Origin: Alphaproteobacteria bacterium
GTDB taxonomy: Bacteria; Pseudomonadota; Alphaproteobacteria; UBA7985; JAUIBT01
Reading direction: 5' to 3'
NCBI GenBank assembly: GCA_030428255.1
Contig: JAUIBT010000002.1
Span: 144,859 to 208,858 of the forward strand
Length of the DNA stretch: 64,000 nt
This document shows, in pieces, positions 29,864-37,998 of this stretch (position 1 is the stretch's first letter; each line of letters starts with the position of its first letter). The position numbers and the translations under genes are program-made. The notes below the pieces were generated by a model. That model ran no database searches. It saw only the letters and a list, made by a program, of their open reading frames with translations, and was not told the origin of the DNA.

Positions 29864-30873
29864 GTGAGACCGATTTCGATCCGAGCCAGCTCGTCCGGTA
29901 TCTCGACGCGCGGTTTGGCGACCAGGCGCCGCTGCACATAGAGCGGATCGCAGGCGGGCAATCCAACCCCACCTATTTCGTGACCCGTGGTGGCGAACGC
30001 ATGGTGTTGCGCAAGCAGCCCAACGGCCCGATCCTGCCTGGCGCTCATGCGGTGGACCGGGAGTTTCGGGTGATCTCGGCGCTGCACCCTACGGGCGTAC
30101 CCGTACCCCGCCCACTTGTCTTTTGCGACGATGACAGCGTGTTGGGCACGCCCTTTTATCTGATGGAGCGCGTCGATGGCCGGGTCTTTGCCGATGGGGC
30201 GCTGAGCGAGGCCGATCCCCAGGAGCGGCGCGCGCTGTGGGATGGCCTGGCCGATGCCATGGCCGCCATGCACGCGGTGCGCCCCGAGCAGGTCGGGCTG
30301 GAGGACTTCGGACGGCCTGGCAACTATTTCGAGCGCCAGATCACCCGCTGGTCGCGCCAATGGCAGGACAGCGACCACCCAGCGATCCCCGAGCTCGACC
30401 GCCTCACCGATTGGCTGGTCGCCAGTCAGCCCCATGACGATGGCCGCGTCAGCCTGGCACACGGGGATTTCCGTATGGGCAATGTGCTGTTCCACCCCAG
30501 CGAAGCGCGCGTGGTCGCGATCCTAGACTGGGAGCTGTCGACCCTGGGCCACCCGCTGGCCGATTTGGGCTATTGCTGCATGGCATGGCACACCAGCCCG
30601 GACGAATACGGCGGCATCCTTGGGCTGGATCTGGCGGCGCTGGGTCTCCCCTCAGAAGCGCAGTTTGTGGCACGCTATATGCAGCAGACAGACGGCATGG
30701 CACCCCTGACCACCTTTCACAAGGTCTTCGCCCTGTTCCGCTTCGCGGTCATTTGGGTCGGGGTTGCGGATCGGGTGCGCGCGGGCAATGCCGCCGGCAC
30801 CAATGCGGCGCGCAATGCGGGTATGGCCGAGCGCTTGGCCCGCCGCGGGGTCGCACTGATGTCCGCGAGCTGA
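29860..30873 (+). CDS. APH-type phosphotransferase (ACAD10/11- and LvaA-like)
   Basis: A 337-residue protein-kinase-fold phosphotransferase of the aminoglycoside-phosphotransferase family. Motifs are IAGGQSNPTYFV (nucleotide loop), MVLRKQPNGP (ATP Lys), SLAHGDFRMGNVLFHP (catalytic loop) and ILDWELSTLGHPLADLG (metal Asp). Context argues against antibiotic resistance: it is translationally coupled to an acyl-CoA dehydrogenase gene. In mammals the same two domains are fused in ACAD10 and ACAD11, and in Pseudomonas putida LvaA of this family phosphorylates 4-hydroxyacyl-CoA. A hydroxyacyl-CoA kinase is therefore the likeliest role. It is the last gene of the operon. Confidence 0.88.
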   Translation: MSETDFDPSQLVRYLDARFGDQAPLHIERIAGGQSNPTYFVTRGGERMVLRKQPNGPILPGAHAVDREFRVISALHPTGVPVPRPLVFCDDDSVLGTPFYLMERVDGRVFADGALSEADPQERRALWDGLADAMAAMHAVRPEQVGLEDFGRPGNYFERQITRWSRQWQDSDHPAIPELDRLTDWLVASQPHDDGRVSLAHGDFRMGNVLFHPSEARVVAILDWELSTLGHPLADLGYCCMAWHTSPDEYGGILGLDLAALGLPSEAQFVARYMQQTDGMAPLTTFHKVFALFRFAVIWVGVADRVRAGNAAGTNAARNAGMAERLARRGVALMSAS

Positions 30874-30880
30874 GCTCTGT

Positions 30881-30904
30881 CTGGCCCCTGAAATGTGGGC
30901 CCAG
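30881..30904 (+). terminator. weak hairpin after the catabolic operon
   Basis: CTGGCCCC pairs with GGGCCCAG across an 8-nt loop with one mismatch, 8 bp after the kinase stop. No T-run follows, so it is only a possible transcript end. Confidence 0.25.
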
Positions 30905-31162
30905 CGCCATCACTCAGACAATGAGGCCACCCCAGGAAGAAGCCCATATGAAATTCCACCAACGCAACGCGAATGATGCGGACCAAAGCCGCTGAAAGCA
31001 GATGGAGATGGCGCTGAAAACGTTTTGAGACTCGTCTCGCAACCTAGAAAACACCGGGATTTTTGGAAGGTATAAAAGCCTGAAACCTGCGCCGATTTGT
31101 CCAGCGGCTGGTTCCCGCGACAAATTTTTAGTCGGCGATTTCAATATCTTAAAAGCACAAAA

Positions 31163-31247
31163 TGGTGCCCTGGAGAAGACTCGAACTTCCACGACCGAAG
31201 TCACACGTACCTGAAACGTGCGCGTCTACCAATTCCGCCACCAGGGC
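31163..31247 (-). tRNA. tRNA-Leu, anticodon CAG
   Basis: Read on the minus strand, the acceptor stem is GCCCTGG pairing with CCAGGGC, followed by A and an encoded CCA. The D-arm has the class II leucine pattern AATTGGTAGACGCG. The anticodon stem CACGT/ACGTG encloses loop TTCAGGT, giving anticodon CAG for CUG codons. There is a long variable arm and the T-arm GTTCGAGTC. It is 85 nt. CUG is the leucine codon most favoured in this GC-rich genome. Confidence 0.97.
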
Positions 31248-31448
31248 ACTCGCTCTTGCGAGACCCGCGTTATGTTAGCTTCCGTGCCGCTTGTCAACAC
31301 GAAGTTTCTTGCCCAGCGATGATTTTTCGCCTCCTTGCTCGTGGTCAGCTTTGAGCCTTGTACCAACACCATTGAAAGGTCCAGGGCTTGCCATTGTCGG
31401 CTCAATTCTCACATCATAGGGGCCCTCAGGTTTCACGGAGTCCAGACC

Positions 31449-32408
31449 ATGCACCCTACCAAATTCAGCCGCGCGCGTCTTGCGGACCCGCAAACGGCCG
31501 TCGTCTTTGGCGGCAGCGGCTTCATCGGCCGCTATCTGGTGGCCGCGCTGCTGGCTGACGGCTGGCGCGTGCGGGTTGCTAGCCGTCGCCCGGGCGCGCT
31601 GAACCACCTCAGAAGCACTACACCCGTCGGTCAGCTTGAGCATGTCCGCGCGCCGCTGCAAGACCCCAAGGCCGTGGCGCAGGCCGTGCAGGGCGCGGCA
31701 GCGGTGATCAATTTGGTCGGCATCTTGGCCGAGGGCGGCAAGCAACGCTTTGATGACCTGCACGCCCAGGGCGCTGGCGGCATCGCCCAAGCCGCCGCCA
31801 ATGCGGGCGTGCCAGCCATGGTCCAGGTCTCGGCGATCGGCGCTGACCCCAAGGCACGCGCCCGCTATGCCCGCAGCAAAGCCGCTGGCGAGGCCGCCGT
31901 CCTAGCCGCCATGCCCCAAGCCACGATCTTGCGCCCCAGCTTGGTGATCGGCCCTGAGGATGGCTTTTTCAACCGCTTCGCACGCATGGCTCAGATCTCG
32001 CCGGCCTTACCGTTGGTCGATGGCGGACGCGCCCGCTTTCAGCCGCTGGTGGTCCATGATCTGGTGGCCGCGATCATGGCGGCGCTGGAACAGCCCCAGG
32101 CCGCTGGCCGGGTCTATGAGCTGGGCGGGCCGACCACCTATAGCTTTAAGGAGTTGCTGCGCATGACCTTGGAGGGCCTGGGTCAAAGGCGCTGGCTGTT
32201 GCCTTTGCCGCTGCCGCTTGCGCGCCTGCAAGCCAGCATCCTACAGGTTTTACCAAATCCGCCCTTGACCTTGGATCAGCTCATCATGTTAGAGCGCGAC
32301 ACGGTGGTCGATGAGCGCTTGCCGGGACTGGCGGACTTGGGTATCCAGGCGCAAGCGATCGAGCCCATGGTGGCCAGAATCTTGGCCGCCTATCGTCGCC
32401 CCTCATAG
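31449..32408 (+). CDS. NAD(P)-binding atypical SDR (NDUFA9-like)
   Basis: A 319-residue atypical SDR resembling the 39-kDa complex I subunit NDUFA9 and its bacterial relatives, which are common in alphaproteobacteria. The nucleotide motif is VFGGSGFIGRYL. INLVGIL, QVSAIGADPKARARYARSK, ILRPSLVIGPEDGFFNRFA, and a C-terminal YELGGPTTYSFKELL follow, matching that group. Bacterial members are probably soluble; a role in ubiquinone-related metabolism or respiratory complex assembly has been suggested for relatives, and none is shown here. I chose the ATG at 31449 since the longer frame begins inside the tRNA leader. Confidence 0.88.
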   Translation: MHPTKFSRARLADPQTAVVFGGSGFIGRYLVAALLADGWRVRVASRRPGALNHLRSTTPVGQLEHVRAPLQDPKAVAQAVQGAAAVINLVGILAEGGKQRFDDLHAQGAGGIAQAAANAGVPAMVQVSAIGADPKARARYARSKAAGEAAVLAAMPQATILRPSLVIGPEDGFFNRFARMAQISPALPLVDGGRARFQPLVVHDLVAAIMAALEQPQAAGRVYELGGPTTYSFKELLRMTLEGLGQRRWLLPLPLPLARLQASILQVLPNPPLTLDQLIMLERDTVVDERLPGLADLGIQAQAIEPMVARILAAYRRPS

Positions 32409-32462
32409 CCCACTTATTGCGCGGACCGCTCGCAGGCCCGCGCGCTGTCAACGCGAGACCTC

Positions 32463-33161
32463 ATGCTTGAACTGATAATCTTTGACATGGATGGCGTGCT
32501 GCACGATTCAGAAAGCCTCAGTGCCGTTGCGGTCAGCGCCTGCCTGGCTGAGCGCGGCATTGCCATCACGCCAAAGGAAATCGAGCTGCGCTACGGCGGT
32601 AAGACCTTTGAAGGTATCACCGCTGGTCTTGAGCAAGACATGGGGCGCTCTTTGGGGGCCCAGGCTGCTGAGGAATTTGGCACCCGCTGGGTGTCTTTGT
32701 TTGAAGAGCAGCTAACCGCAACGCCGCAAATCGCGGGCTTTCTGACCGACTTGCAGGGCGCGGGATTGCAGATTTGCGTGGCCTCCAATGCCTCACGGCC
32801 TGAGATTGATGCCGCCTTGGGTATCTCTGGCCTGGACGACTTCTTTGCCCTGGATCATCGCTTTTCGGGCATGGACATGCCCAACCCGAAACCTGCCCCC
32901 GACCTGCATCTGGCCTGCCTGGCCCATTTCGGCCTTGCGCCCCATCAGGCGCTGATCTTTGAGGATTCCTTGACCGGCGCTGGCGGCGGGATTGCGGCAG
33001 GTGTGGCCGTGGCGGGCTATGTCGGAGTCCACCCGCAGCCTCAGACCCATGCTGAGAAGCTCTTGGCCAGCGGGGTGACAGCCTGCTTCGACGACTGGGC
33101 CATGGTGCCGCGTGATAAGGCCAGCCTCAGCAAGCTGATCCAGGCCGCGCATGCCCGCTGA
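32463..33161 (+). CDS. HAD-superfamily phosphatase (beta-phosphoglucomutase/PGP-like), first copy
   Basis: A 232-residue HAD hydrolase with the nucleophile motif FDMDGVLHDSES (first Asp attacks phosphate, second is the acid-base). A helical cap follows, then CVASNAS as motif II and FEDSLTG as motif IV, with the Lys in NPKPAPD as motif III. The set matches the subfamily of phosphoglycolate phosphatase and beta-phosphoglucomutase. The substrate is probably a small sugar phosphate. It overlaps the next, paralogous gene by 11 bp. Confidence 0.9.
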   Translation: MLELIIFDMDGVLHDSESLSAVAVSACLAERGIAITPKEIELRYGGKTFEGITAGLEQDMGRSLGAQAAEEFGTRWVSLFEEQLTATPQIAGFLTDLQGAGLQICVASNASRPEIDAALGISGLDDFFALDHRFSGMDMPNPKPAPDLHLACLAHFGLAPHQALIFEDSLTGAGGGIAAGVAVAGYVGVHPQPQTHAEKLLASGVTACFDDWAMVPRDKASLSKLIQAAHAR

Positions 33162-33804
33162 GCTGATTATTTTCGACATGGACGGCGTTCTGACCGACTC
33201 AGAGCGCCTGATGACCGGCCTGGTAGCCAACGTACTGTGCGAGCTGGACTACCCCATCACCGAGGCCGAGGTGGTCGAGCGTTTCATGGGTGTCGCCACA
33301 GCCGTTCAGCTCGATATCCTGCGCCAGGAGCGCTCTGAGGCCTTTGTGCAGGCCTATAAGGAGCGGGTTGGCCCGCGCTGGCGGCAGGTCATGGCCCGCG
33401 AGCTTAGGCCCGCCCCCGGCGTTCACGATTTGCTGGCGCGCCTCGATCAGCGCGAGCGTCGTCGCTGCGTGGCCTCGAACGGCAGCCTAGCCCACATTCA
33501 TGAGTCGCTGGCCCTGGTCGATCTGGAGGGGCAGTTTGCGCGCCATCACCGCTTCTCAGGCACCGATGTCGCTCGGCCCAAGCCCGCACCCGATCTTCAC
33601 CACCACTGCCTGCGCATCTTCGATATGAAGCCGGACCAAGCGCTGGTGTTGGAAGACAGCGTTACGGGCCTAAAGGGAGCGGTGGCGGCTGGTATCGAAG
33701 CCTGGGGCTTCGTTGGCCTGCATCCGCGACCAGAACAGCAGGCCGACGCCCTGCTGGCCGCTGGTGCCGCGCGCGTTCTTTGGTCGTGGGACGAACTGGA
33801 GTGA
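33151..33804 (+). CDS. HAD-superfamily phosphatase, second copy
   Basis: A 217-residue HAD hydrolase clearly related to the preceding gene: FDMDGVLTDSER, CVASNGS, RPKPAPDLH and LEDSVTG line up with the first copy's motifs, and both end with a GLHPRP/GVHPQP-like loop. The cap domains differ, suggesting distinct substrates after an old duplication. Translation is probably coupled through the 11-bp overlap. I cannot assign a substrate. Confidence 0.9.
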   Translation: MPAELIIFDMDGVLTDSERLMTGLVANVLCELDYPITEAEVVERFMGVATAVQLDILRQERSEAFVQAYKERVGPRWRQVMARELRPAPGVHDLLARLDQRERRRCVASNGSLAHIHESLALVDLEGQFARHHRFSGTDVARPKPAPDLHHHCLRIFDMKPDQALVLEDSVTGLKGAVAAGIEAWGFVGLHPRPEQQADALLAAGAARVLWSWDELE

Positions 33805-33905
33805 CGCCATCGCTAAGGATTGTGCAGACCTGAGGCGCGTTTCCGTCAATCGCGCTTGGGAAACGCGCGCCATCGCAAAGAATTTGCTGCACTGAAACCA
33901 CTGCA

Positions 33906-33931
33906 CTGTTTCTGCTGCCTGTTTCTGCTGC
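33906..33931. repeat. 13-bp tandem duplication
   Basis: CTGTTTCTGCTGC at 33906-33918 is repeated exactly at 33919-33931. Confidence 0.9.
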
Positions 33932-34016
33932 GAAGTATCCTTCGCGCGCAAGGGTGATCCCCCAGGGACCTGCACCAGCCACAGCGTGGCCCCCTTAGCA
34001 GAACCGCGTGGTCGAC

Positions 34017-34101
34017 GACTTGGCTCCAGTTACGACTTGGCTCCAGTTACGACTTGGCTCGAGTTGCGACTTGGCCCCAGTTACGACTTGGCCCCAGTTG
34101 C
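34017..34101. repeat. 17-bp tandem repeat, five copies
   Basis: Unit GACTTGGCTCCAGTTAC fills 34017-34033 and 34034-34050 exactly. Three further copies at 34051-34067, 34068-34084 and 34085-34101 have one or two changes each (CTC to CTCG or CCC; TAC to TGC). The array ends 10 bp from the porin stop. A 17-bp unit is out of phase with codons, so it is not a coding repeat. Confidence 0.95.
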
Positions 34102-34111
34102 GTCTTTTGTG

Positions 34112-35278
34112 CTAGTAGGCGACTTTAACCGCTGCGCGGGCAACCCAAGCGCGGTCACGCTCATAATAGAGCGGCTCAATGCTGGCATCACCGACGGCGA
34201 GGCGGTAGGCCGAGCGGTTGGCGCGCGAATCAGCGTCCAGATTGGCGACGCCCAAAGCCAGGGTCATGCCTTCGGCCACTTCGTAGGCAGCGCCCAGGAA
34301 GTAGTTGGTTTCATAGACCTCGCCCTTCCCGCCGCGCGGCGAAAAGTCCGGTACGACATTGTTTGGATCAATATAGGCCAAGTGGCGGATTTCGGTCTCA
34401 ACACCAGTGCCGATGGTCAAGGCGCCCGCTTCATAGCTCACCCCAGCCGCGACATACTCGGTCGTGGCCTTGACCTCCTCAGAGGCATAGTTGAGGCCGA
34501 AGCTCAGCCCCCCTGCGCTGGCTTGGATTGAGCCCGCCAGGGTCTCGTCCTGCGCGGTCAGTCCCAAGGCGACCAGGACTCCGCCGACATCGGCTTCATA
34601 GCCCAAGCCTAAGGACCAATTGGAATCGTCGTCAACCGAGGCATCGAAATCGACCCCCATAAAGGAGTTGGCATAATAGACCTGTTCAAGCTCTTGAGTG
34701 CTATAGTGGCTCACCTCGCGCGCGCCAACCAACAGTGGGACGTGCAATTGATTGCTGGCATAGCCCGCGTCGCCCGTGTCGCCCAGTTTCACATTGCCAA
34801 GCGAAGAGTTGATATAAACATAGCCGTCATTGAAGGCCACAAAGTCGCCGCTGACGAAATCGTTGATATCACTGGATTGAAAATCCAGCTCCCAGTGCGC
34901 GCCGTACTCCAGACCTGCCTTGGTCGCTTGGCCGTAATCAAAGCTCATGCGACCATCCACGACAAAATCAAGCTGCGTGACTTGTCCGTCGCCCTGGCCT
35001 GCCTGCGTGTTCAAGATCATAGCCTTCTGATAGCCGTTTCCAGAGATATCTGTACCGGCGGCATAATTTTGGATCACATAGCTCCAGTCGAAGAAGCCAT
35101 TGTCGGCCCCGTCAAACCCGTCGCCGTAATAAGAGTTGAAACGCAGGTAGCCGTCCACGCTCAGCCCTTGCGCCAGCGCCAGGCTCGGCGCGGCAAGTAC
35201 CAGAAGGCTGAAAGCTGACACGCCAAGCCCTGGCAATCCCCAGCCAGGCTTCTGCATCTTAGTTTCGAAGGTGTTCAT
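34112..35278 (-). CDS. outer-membrane porin (Rhodobacter-type)
   Basis: A predicted beta-barrel porin of 388 residues. The signal peptide has FSLLVLAAPSLALAQ and is cut before GLSVDGYLRF. The mature chain alternates polar and aromatic residues in short strands, with GLEYGAHWELDFQ, SSLGNVKLGDTGDAGY (the usual loop after strand 5 in alphaproteobacterial porins) and many Asp/Tyr. The last strand is VARAAVKVAY, ending in an aromatic as needed for BAM recognition. The start MNTFETK is the best guess; Met codons at 35299 and 35257 also lie in frame. It is monocistronic and convergent with the HAD pair. Confidence 0.88.
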   Translation of the reverse strand: MNTFETKMQKPGWGLPGLGVSAFSLLVLAAPSLALAQGLSVDGYLRFNSYYGDGFDGADNGFFDWSYVIQNYAAGTDISGNGYQKAMILNTQAGQGDGQVTQLDFVVDGRMSFDYGQATKAGLEYGAHWELDFQSSDINDFVSGDFVAFNDGYVYINSSLGNVKLGDTGDAGYASNQLHVPLLVGAREVSHYSTQELEQVYYANSFMGVDFDASVDDDSNWSLGLGYEADVGGVLVALGLTAQDETLAGSIQASAGGLSFGLNYASEEVKATTEYVAAGVSYEAGALTIGTGVETEIRHLAYIDPNNVVPDFSPRGGKGEVYETNYFLGAAYEVAEGMTLALGVANLDADSRANRSAYRLAVGDASIEPLYYERDRAWVARAAVKVAY

Positions 35279-35344
35279 GACCCTGAAAGTCCAAATCATT
35301 GTTCGTTAGTTCACATCGCTGCCTAGGCACGCTGGCTTATCTCG

Positions 35345-35584
35345 TTAGTCATCGCTCGGTAGCGGATTTCCACCGTCAAAACTGCTTGAGCTGCCTTCCC
35401 CGATGAACTGATCCGGCGGTGTTGGGCTGCCACTCCCCTTGGGGTCGATCTCGTTATCATCGACCACCACGCAAACGCCGTTCGCCTTCACGCAGCCGGT
35501 TTTGGTCGTTAACTGCCCCGCATGCGCTGGTCCTATGACCAAGGCCATGCAGGCGACTACACAAGCTGCAACCCAAAGTTTCAT
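35345..35584 (-). CDS. small secreted hypothetical protein
   Basis: A 79-residue protein of unknown function. The signal peptide (MKLWVAACVVACMALVIGPA) is likely cut after AHA. The mature peptide of about 57 residues has two cysteines in CVKANGVC, then an acidic, Ser/Gly/Pro-rich tail (SSSSFDGGNPLPSDD). GAGAGAAC upstream serves as ribosome site. An extension of the frame to 35719 is possible, but the signal peptide marks the start. It lies upstream of the porin gene on the same strand, with a gap of about 65 bp. Confidence 0.6.
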   Translation of the reverse strand: MKLWVAACVVACMALVIGPAHAGQLTTKTGCVKANGVCVVVDDNEIDPKGSGSPTPPDQFIGEGSSSSFDGGNPLPSDD

Positions 35585-35879
35585 CGTTCTCTCACACCCA
35601 TGGACCTTTGCGAGAAGGCTAGCCGCGAAAATCAAAAGGTGCGAGGCTTTAGCCGAAAGGTGGTCGTTTATTTTTTCAGCTGTTGCGGAAATAGCACAGT
35701 ACCGGTGCTTTCCTGGCAAATCTTATTGGGTCGGTCATCCTATCCTGACTGCCATACACAACCTTAAGTTGCCAATCGGTTGCCTCTGCGAATCGTCGAC
35801 CGGCAAACGCAGGGCTGCGGTACGCGGCCAAGTCAGCCCCGGCGCTGCAAATCAACCATCCAGCACCTGGAGTTGTGGT

Positions 35880-37058
35880 CTAGATCCGCTCGATCGCCAG
35901 AGCAATGCCCTGCCCGCCGCCAATGCACATGGTGGCCAAGCCATAACGCCCGCCTGTGCGCTCCAGCTCATACAGGCACTTGATGGTGATCATTGCTCCG
36001 GTGGCCCCCACAGGATGGCCCAGGGCGATCGCGCCGCCGTTGGGGTTGACCTTGGCCGGGTCCAGCCCCAAGCCCGCGCTGACCGCACAGGCCTGAGCAG
36101 CGAAAGCCTCGTTCGATTCAATAACATCGAAGTCGCTCGCTTTCAGCCCGGTGCGTGCCATCAGCAGCTCGACCGCTGGAATGGGGCCCAGGCCCATGAC
36201 CTCAGGCCGCACGCCGCCATGGCCATAGCCCACAATGCGCGCGCGTGGCGTTAGCCCAGCCGCCTTGGCGGCGTCCGCCGTGGCCAGCACCAGCGCAGCA
36301 GCACCGTCGTTGATGCCGCTGGCGTTGCCTGCGGTCACGCTGCCGTCTTTTTGAAAGGCCGGGCGCAGTTTGGCCAAGGCTTCGGGCGTGGTGTCGGGCT
36401 TCAGATGCTCGTCCTTGTCAAACATGACCGTCTGTCGGCGTTGGGTGATCTCGACCGGCAGGATTTGGCTGTCGAAATAGCCCTTGGCTTGGGCCTCAGC
36501 AGCGCGGCGCTGGCTCTCTAGCGCGAAGGCGTCTTGCGCTTCGCGGCTGATACCGTTTTCCTTGGCAACGTTTTCAGCCGTGATGCCCATGTGGCCGCCG
36601 CCAAAGGGATCGCTGAGCGCACCCAACATCATGTCTTGGGCGGTGATGTCGCCCATGCGCTGGCCAAAGCGCGGGCTGGTCATGATGTGCGGGCCGCGCG
36701 ACATGACTTCTGAGCCACCAGCGAGGCCAAAGTCAGCGTCACCAAGCTGAAGGTTCTGCGTCACCGACACAATGGCTTGCAGTCCAGAGCCGCACAGGCG
36801 GTTAACGTTCATCGCCGGGGTCTGTTTGGGCATGCCCGCGTTGAGCGTTGCGACCCGCGACAGGTACATATCGCGCGGTTCGGTATTGATGACGTGGCCA
36901 AAGGCAACGTGGCCGACGCGCTCTGGCTCCAGGCCCGCTTGCTCCAATGCAGCGCGCGCGGCCAAGGTGGCCAGATCACAGGGAGTCTGACCCGCCAAGG
37001 AGCCTCCAAAGGTGCCGATTGCGGTGCGCAGACCGGACAGGATTACAACGTCACTCAT
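35880..37058 (-). CDS. acetyl-CoA acetyltransferase (thiolase)
   Basis: Biosynthetic-type thiolase of 392 residues that condenses or cleaves acetyl-CoA units, as in polyhydroxybutyrate or ketone-body metabolism. The nucleophile is C89 in [13 protein letters not shown]. The second site is [11 protein letters not shown], the His is in [16 protein letters not shown], and the C-terminal Cys is in [18 protein letters not shown] lies just upstream of the ATG. No PHB reductase or synthase is adjacent, so phaA is not certain; a broader 3-ketoacyl-CoA range (BktB-like) is possible. It reads in the same direction as the two-component genes, 190 bp beyond them. Confidence 0.95.
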   Translation of the reverse strand: MSDVVILSGLRTAIGTFGGSLAGQTPCDLATLAARAALEQAGLEPERVGHVAFGHVINTEPRDMYLSRVATLNAGMPKQTPAMNVNRLCGSGLQAIVSVTQNLQLGDADFGLAGGSEVMSRGPHIMTSPRFGQRMGDITAQDMMLGALSDPFGGGHMGITAENVAKENGISREAQDAFALESQRRAAEAQAKGYFDSQILPVEITQRRQTVMFDKDEHLKPDTTPEALAKLRPAFQKDGSVTAGNASGINDGAAALVLATADAAKAAGLTPRARIVGYGHGGVRPEVMGLGPIPAVELLMARTGLKASDFDVIESNEAFAAQACAVSAGLGLDPAKVNPNGGAIALGHPVGATGAMITIKCLYELERTGGRYGLATMCIGGGQGIALAIERI

Positions 37059-37248
37059 GAGGGTCTCCTCGTAGGGGATAGGTTAGAATTTGGGCGCGAC
37101 GCTAGGCGAGCGCTGGCTGCTTGTCTAGAGGGGCGGAAAGGAATGCCACAAGGCGGTAAACCCAAAGGGCGAAGCCGCCTCCGGTGCTCAAATCCGGCGC
37201 CAGTTCGGCTTTGCAGTCCAGCGCGCAGTCGTCTGGCACACCATGACC

Positions 37249-37998
37249 TCAGGCGCGCGTGGCGGGCGCGCCCTCACGCTGCCCAGCTCTGTCGTCACCG
37301 GGCGGGGCCACGGCGGCCGCGACGAAAATATACCCGCCGCCATAGACCGTTTTGACGATCGGATTTTCTCGGTCACTCTCAAACTTGGTCCGCAGGCGGG
37401 AGATGCGCACGTCGATGGCCCGGTCATAGGCATCCGCGTCTTGGAGACCAAGGCTGGATTGGATCTGTTCGCGCGACAGCAAGCGGCCAGGAGCGCGTAG
37501 GAAGATTTGCAAGATCTCCGCTTCTGACAAAGACAAGCTGCGGATCTCCTGCCCACGCTTGATGGTCAGGCTGTCAAAATCGACGTGCCAGCCGTTGATA
37601 TCAGCGCTCTTGAATTGGGCTGACGGGGCTTGGCGCGCGCGCCGCAACACCGCTTTGATGCGCGCGATCAGCTCGTCGATATCGAAGGGCTTCACCAAAT
37701 AGTCGTCTGCGCCCAGCTCCAGGCCGTTGATCTTGTCGCGCGGCGAGGCGCGGCCCGAGATGATGATGACCGGAATGCCAAGCTGGTGGGCCACAGTGCT
37801 GAGCAGCGCCAGACCGTTGCGGTCGGGCAGGCCCAGATCGATGACGCAAAGCTGGGGTCGCAAGCGGGCGACATTGGTCTCAAACTCGACCGCGCTGGAA
37901 AAGGAGACACTGCGAAAGCCCGCGTCCTCCAGCGCGTTACCCAGCGAGGCGCGGATCATCACCTCATCGTCTAATATGGCAATCAGTTCGCCGCTCAT
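37249..37998 (-). CDS. OmpR-type response regulator
   Basis: A 249-residue DNA-binding response regulator. The receiver has the acidic pair near DDE, the phospho-acceptor D54 in VIDLGLPD and K103 in LVKPFD. The winged-helix effector (about 135-230) shows LSLSEAEILQIFL, GRLLSREQI, DRAIDVRISRLRTKF and VYGGGYIF. It overlaps the hybrid kinase gene by 4 bp and is its obvious partner. The pair is divergent from the ligase/transporter cluster at 40092, which is the likely target by position. Confidence 0.95.
   Translation of the reverse strand: MSGELIAILDDEVMIRASLGNALEDAGFRSVSFSSAVEFETNVARLRPQLCVIDLGLPDRNGLALLSTVAHQLGIPVIIISGRASPRDKINGLELGADDYLVKPFDIDELIARIKAVLRRARQAPSAQFKSADINGWHVDFDSLTIKRGQEIRSLSLSEAEILQIFLRAPGRLLSREQIQSSLGLQDADAYDRAIDVRISRLRTKFESDRENPIVKTVYGGGYIFVAAAVAPPGDDRAGQREGAPATRA

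Larger units (their letters stand above)
33805..34111. other. repeat-bearing gap between convergent genes
   Basis: This 307-bp stretch separates the second HAD gene from the convergent porin gene. It holds a 13-bp tandem duplication and a five-copy 17-bp array, and no credible gene. I found no strong hairpin with a T-run. Confidence 0.6.

Noticed and set aside
29860..30873. Aminoglycoside resistance gene
   Set aside because: The APH fold is shared by many kinases; the 4-bp coupling to an acyl-CoA dehydrogenase gene points to CoA-ester metabolism.
30948..30995. 15-codon frame (MKFHQRNANDADQSR) with an upstream AGGAAGAAG
   Set aside because: A good ribosome site, but too short and without context such as an attenuator or a downstream gene on that strand.
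33906..34101. CRISPR array
   Set aside because: The units are directly adjacent with no spacers, and no cas gene is present.
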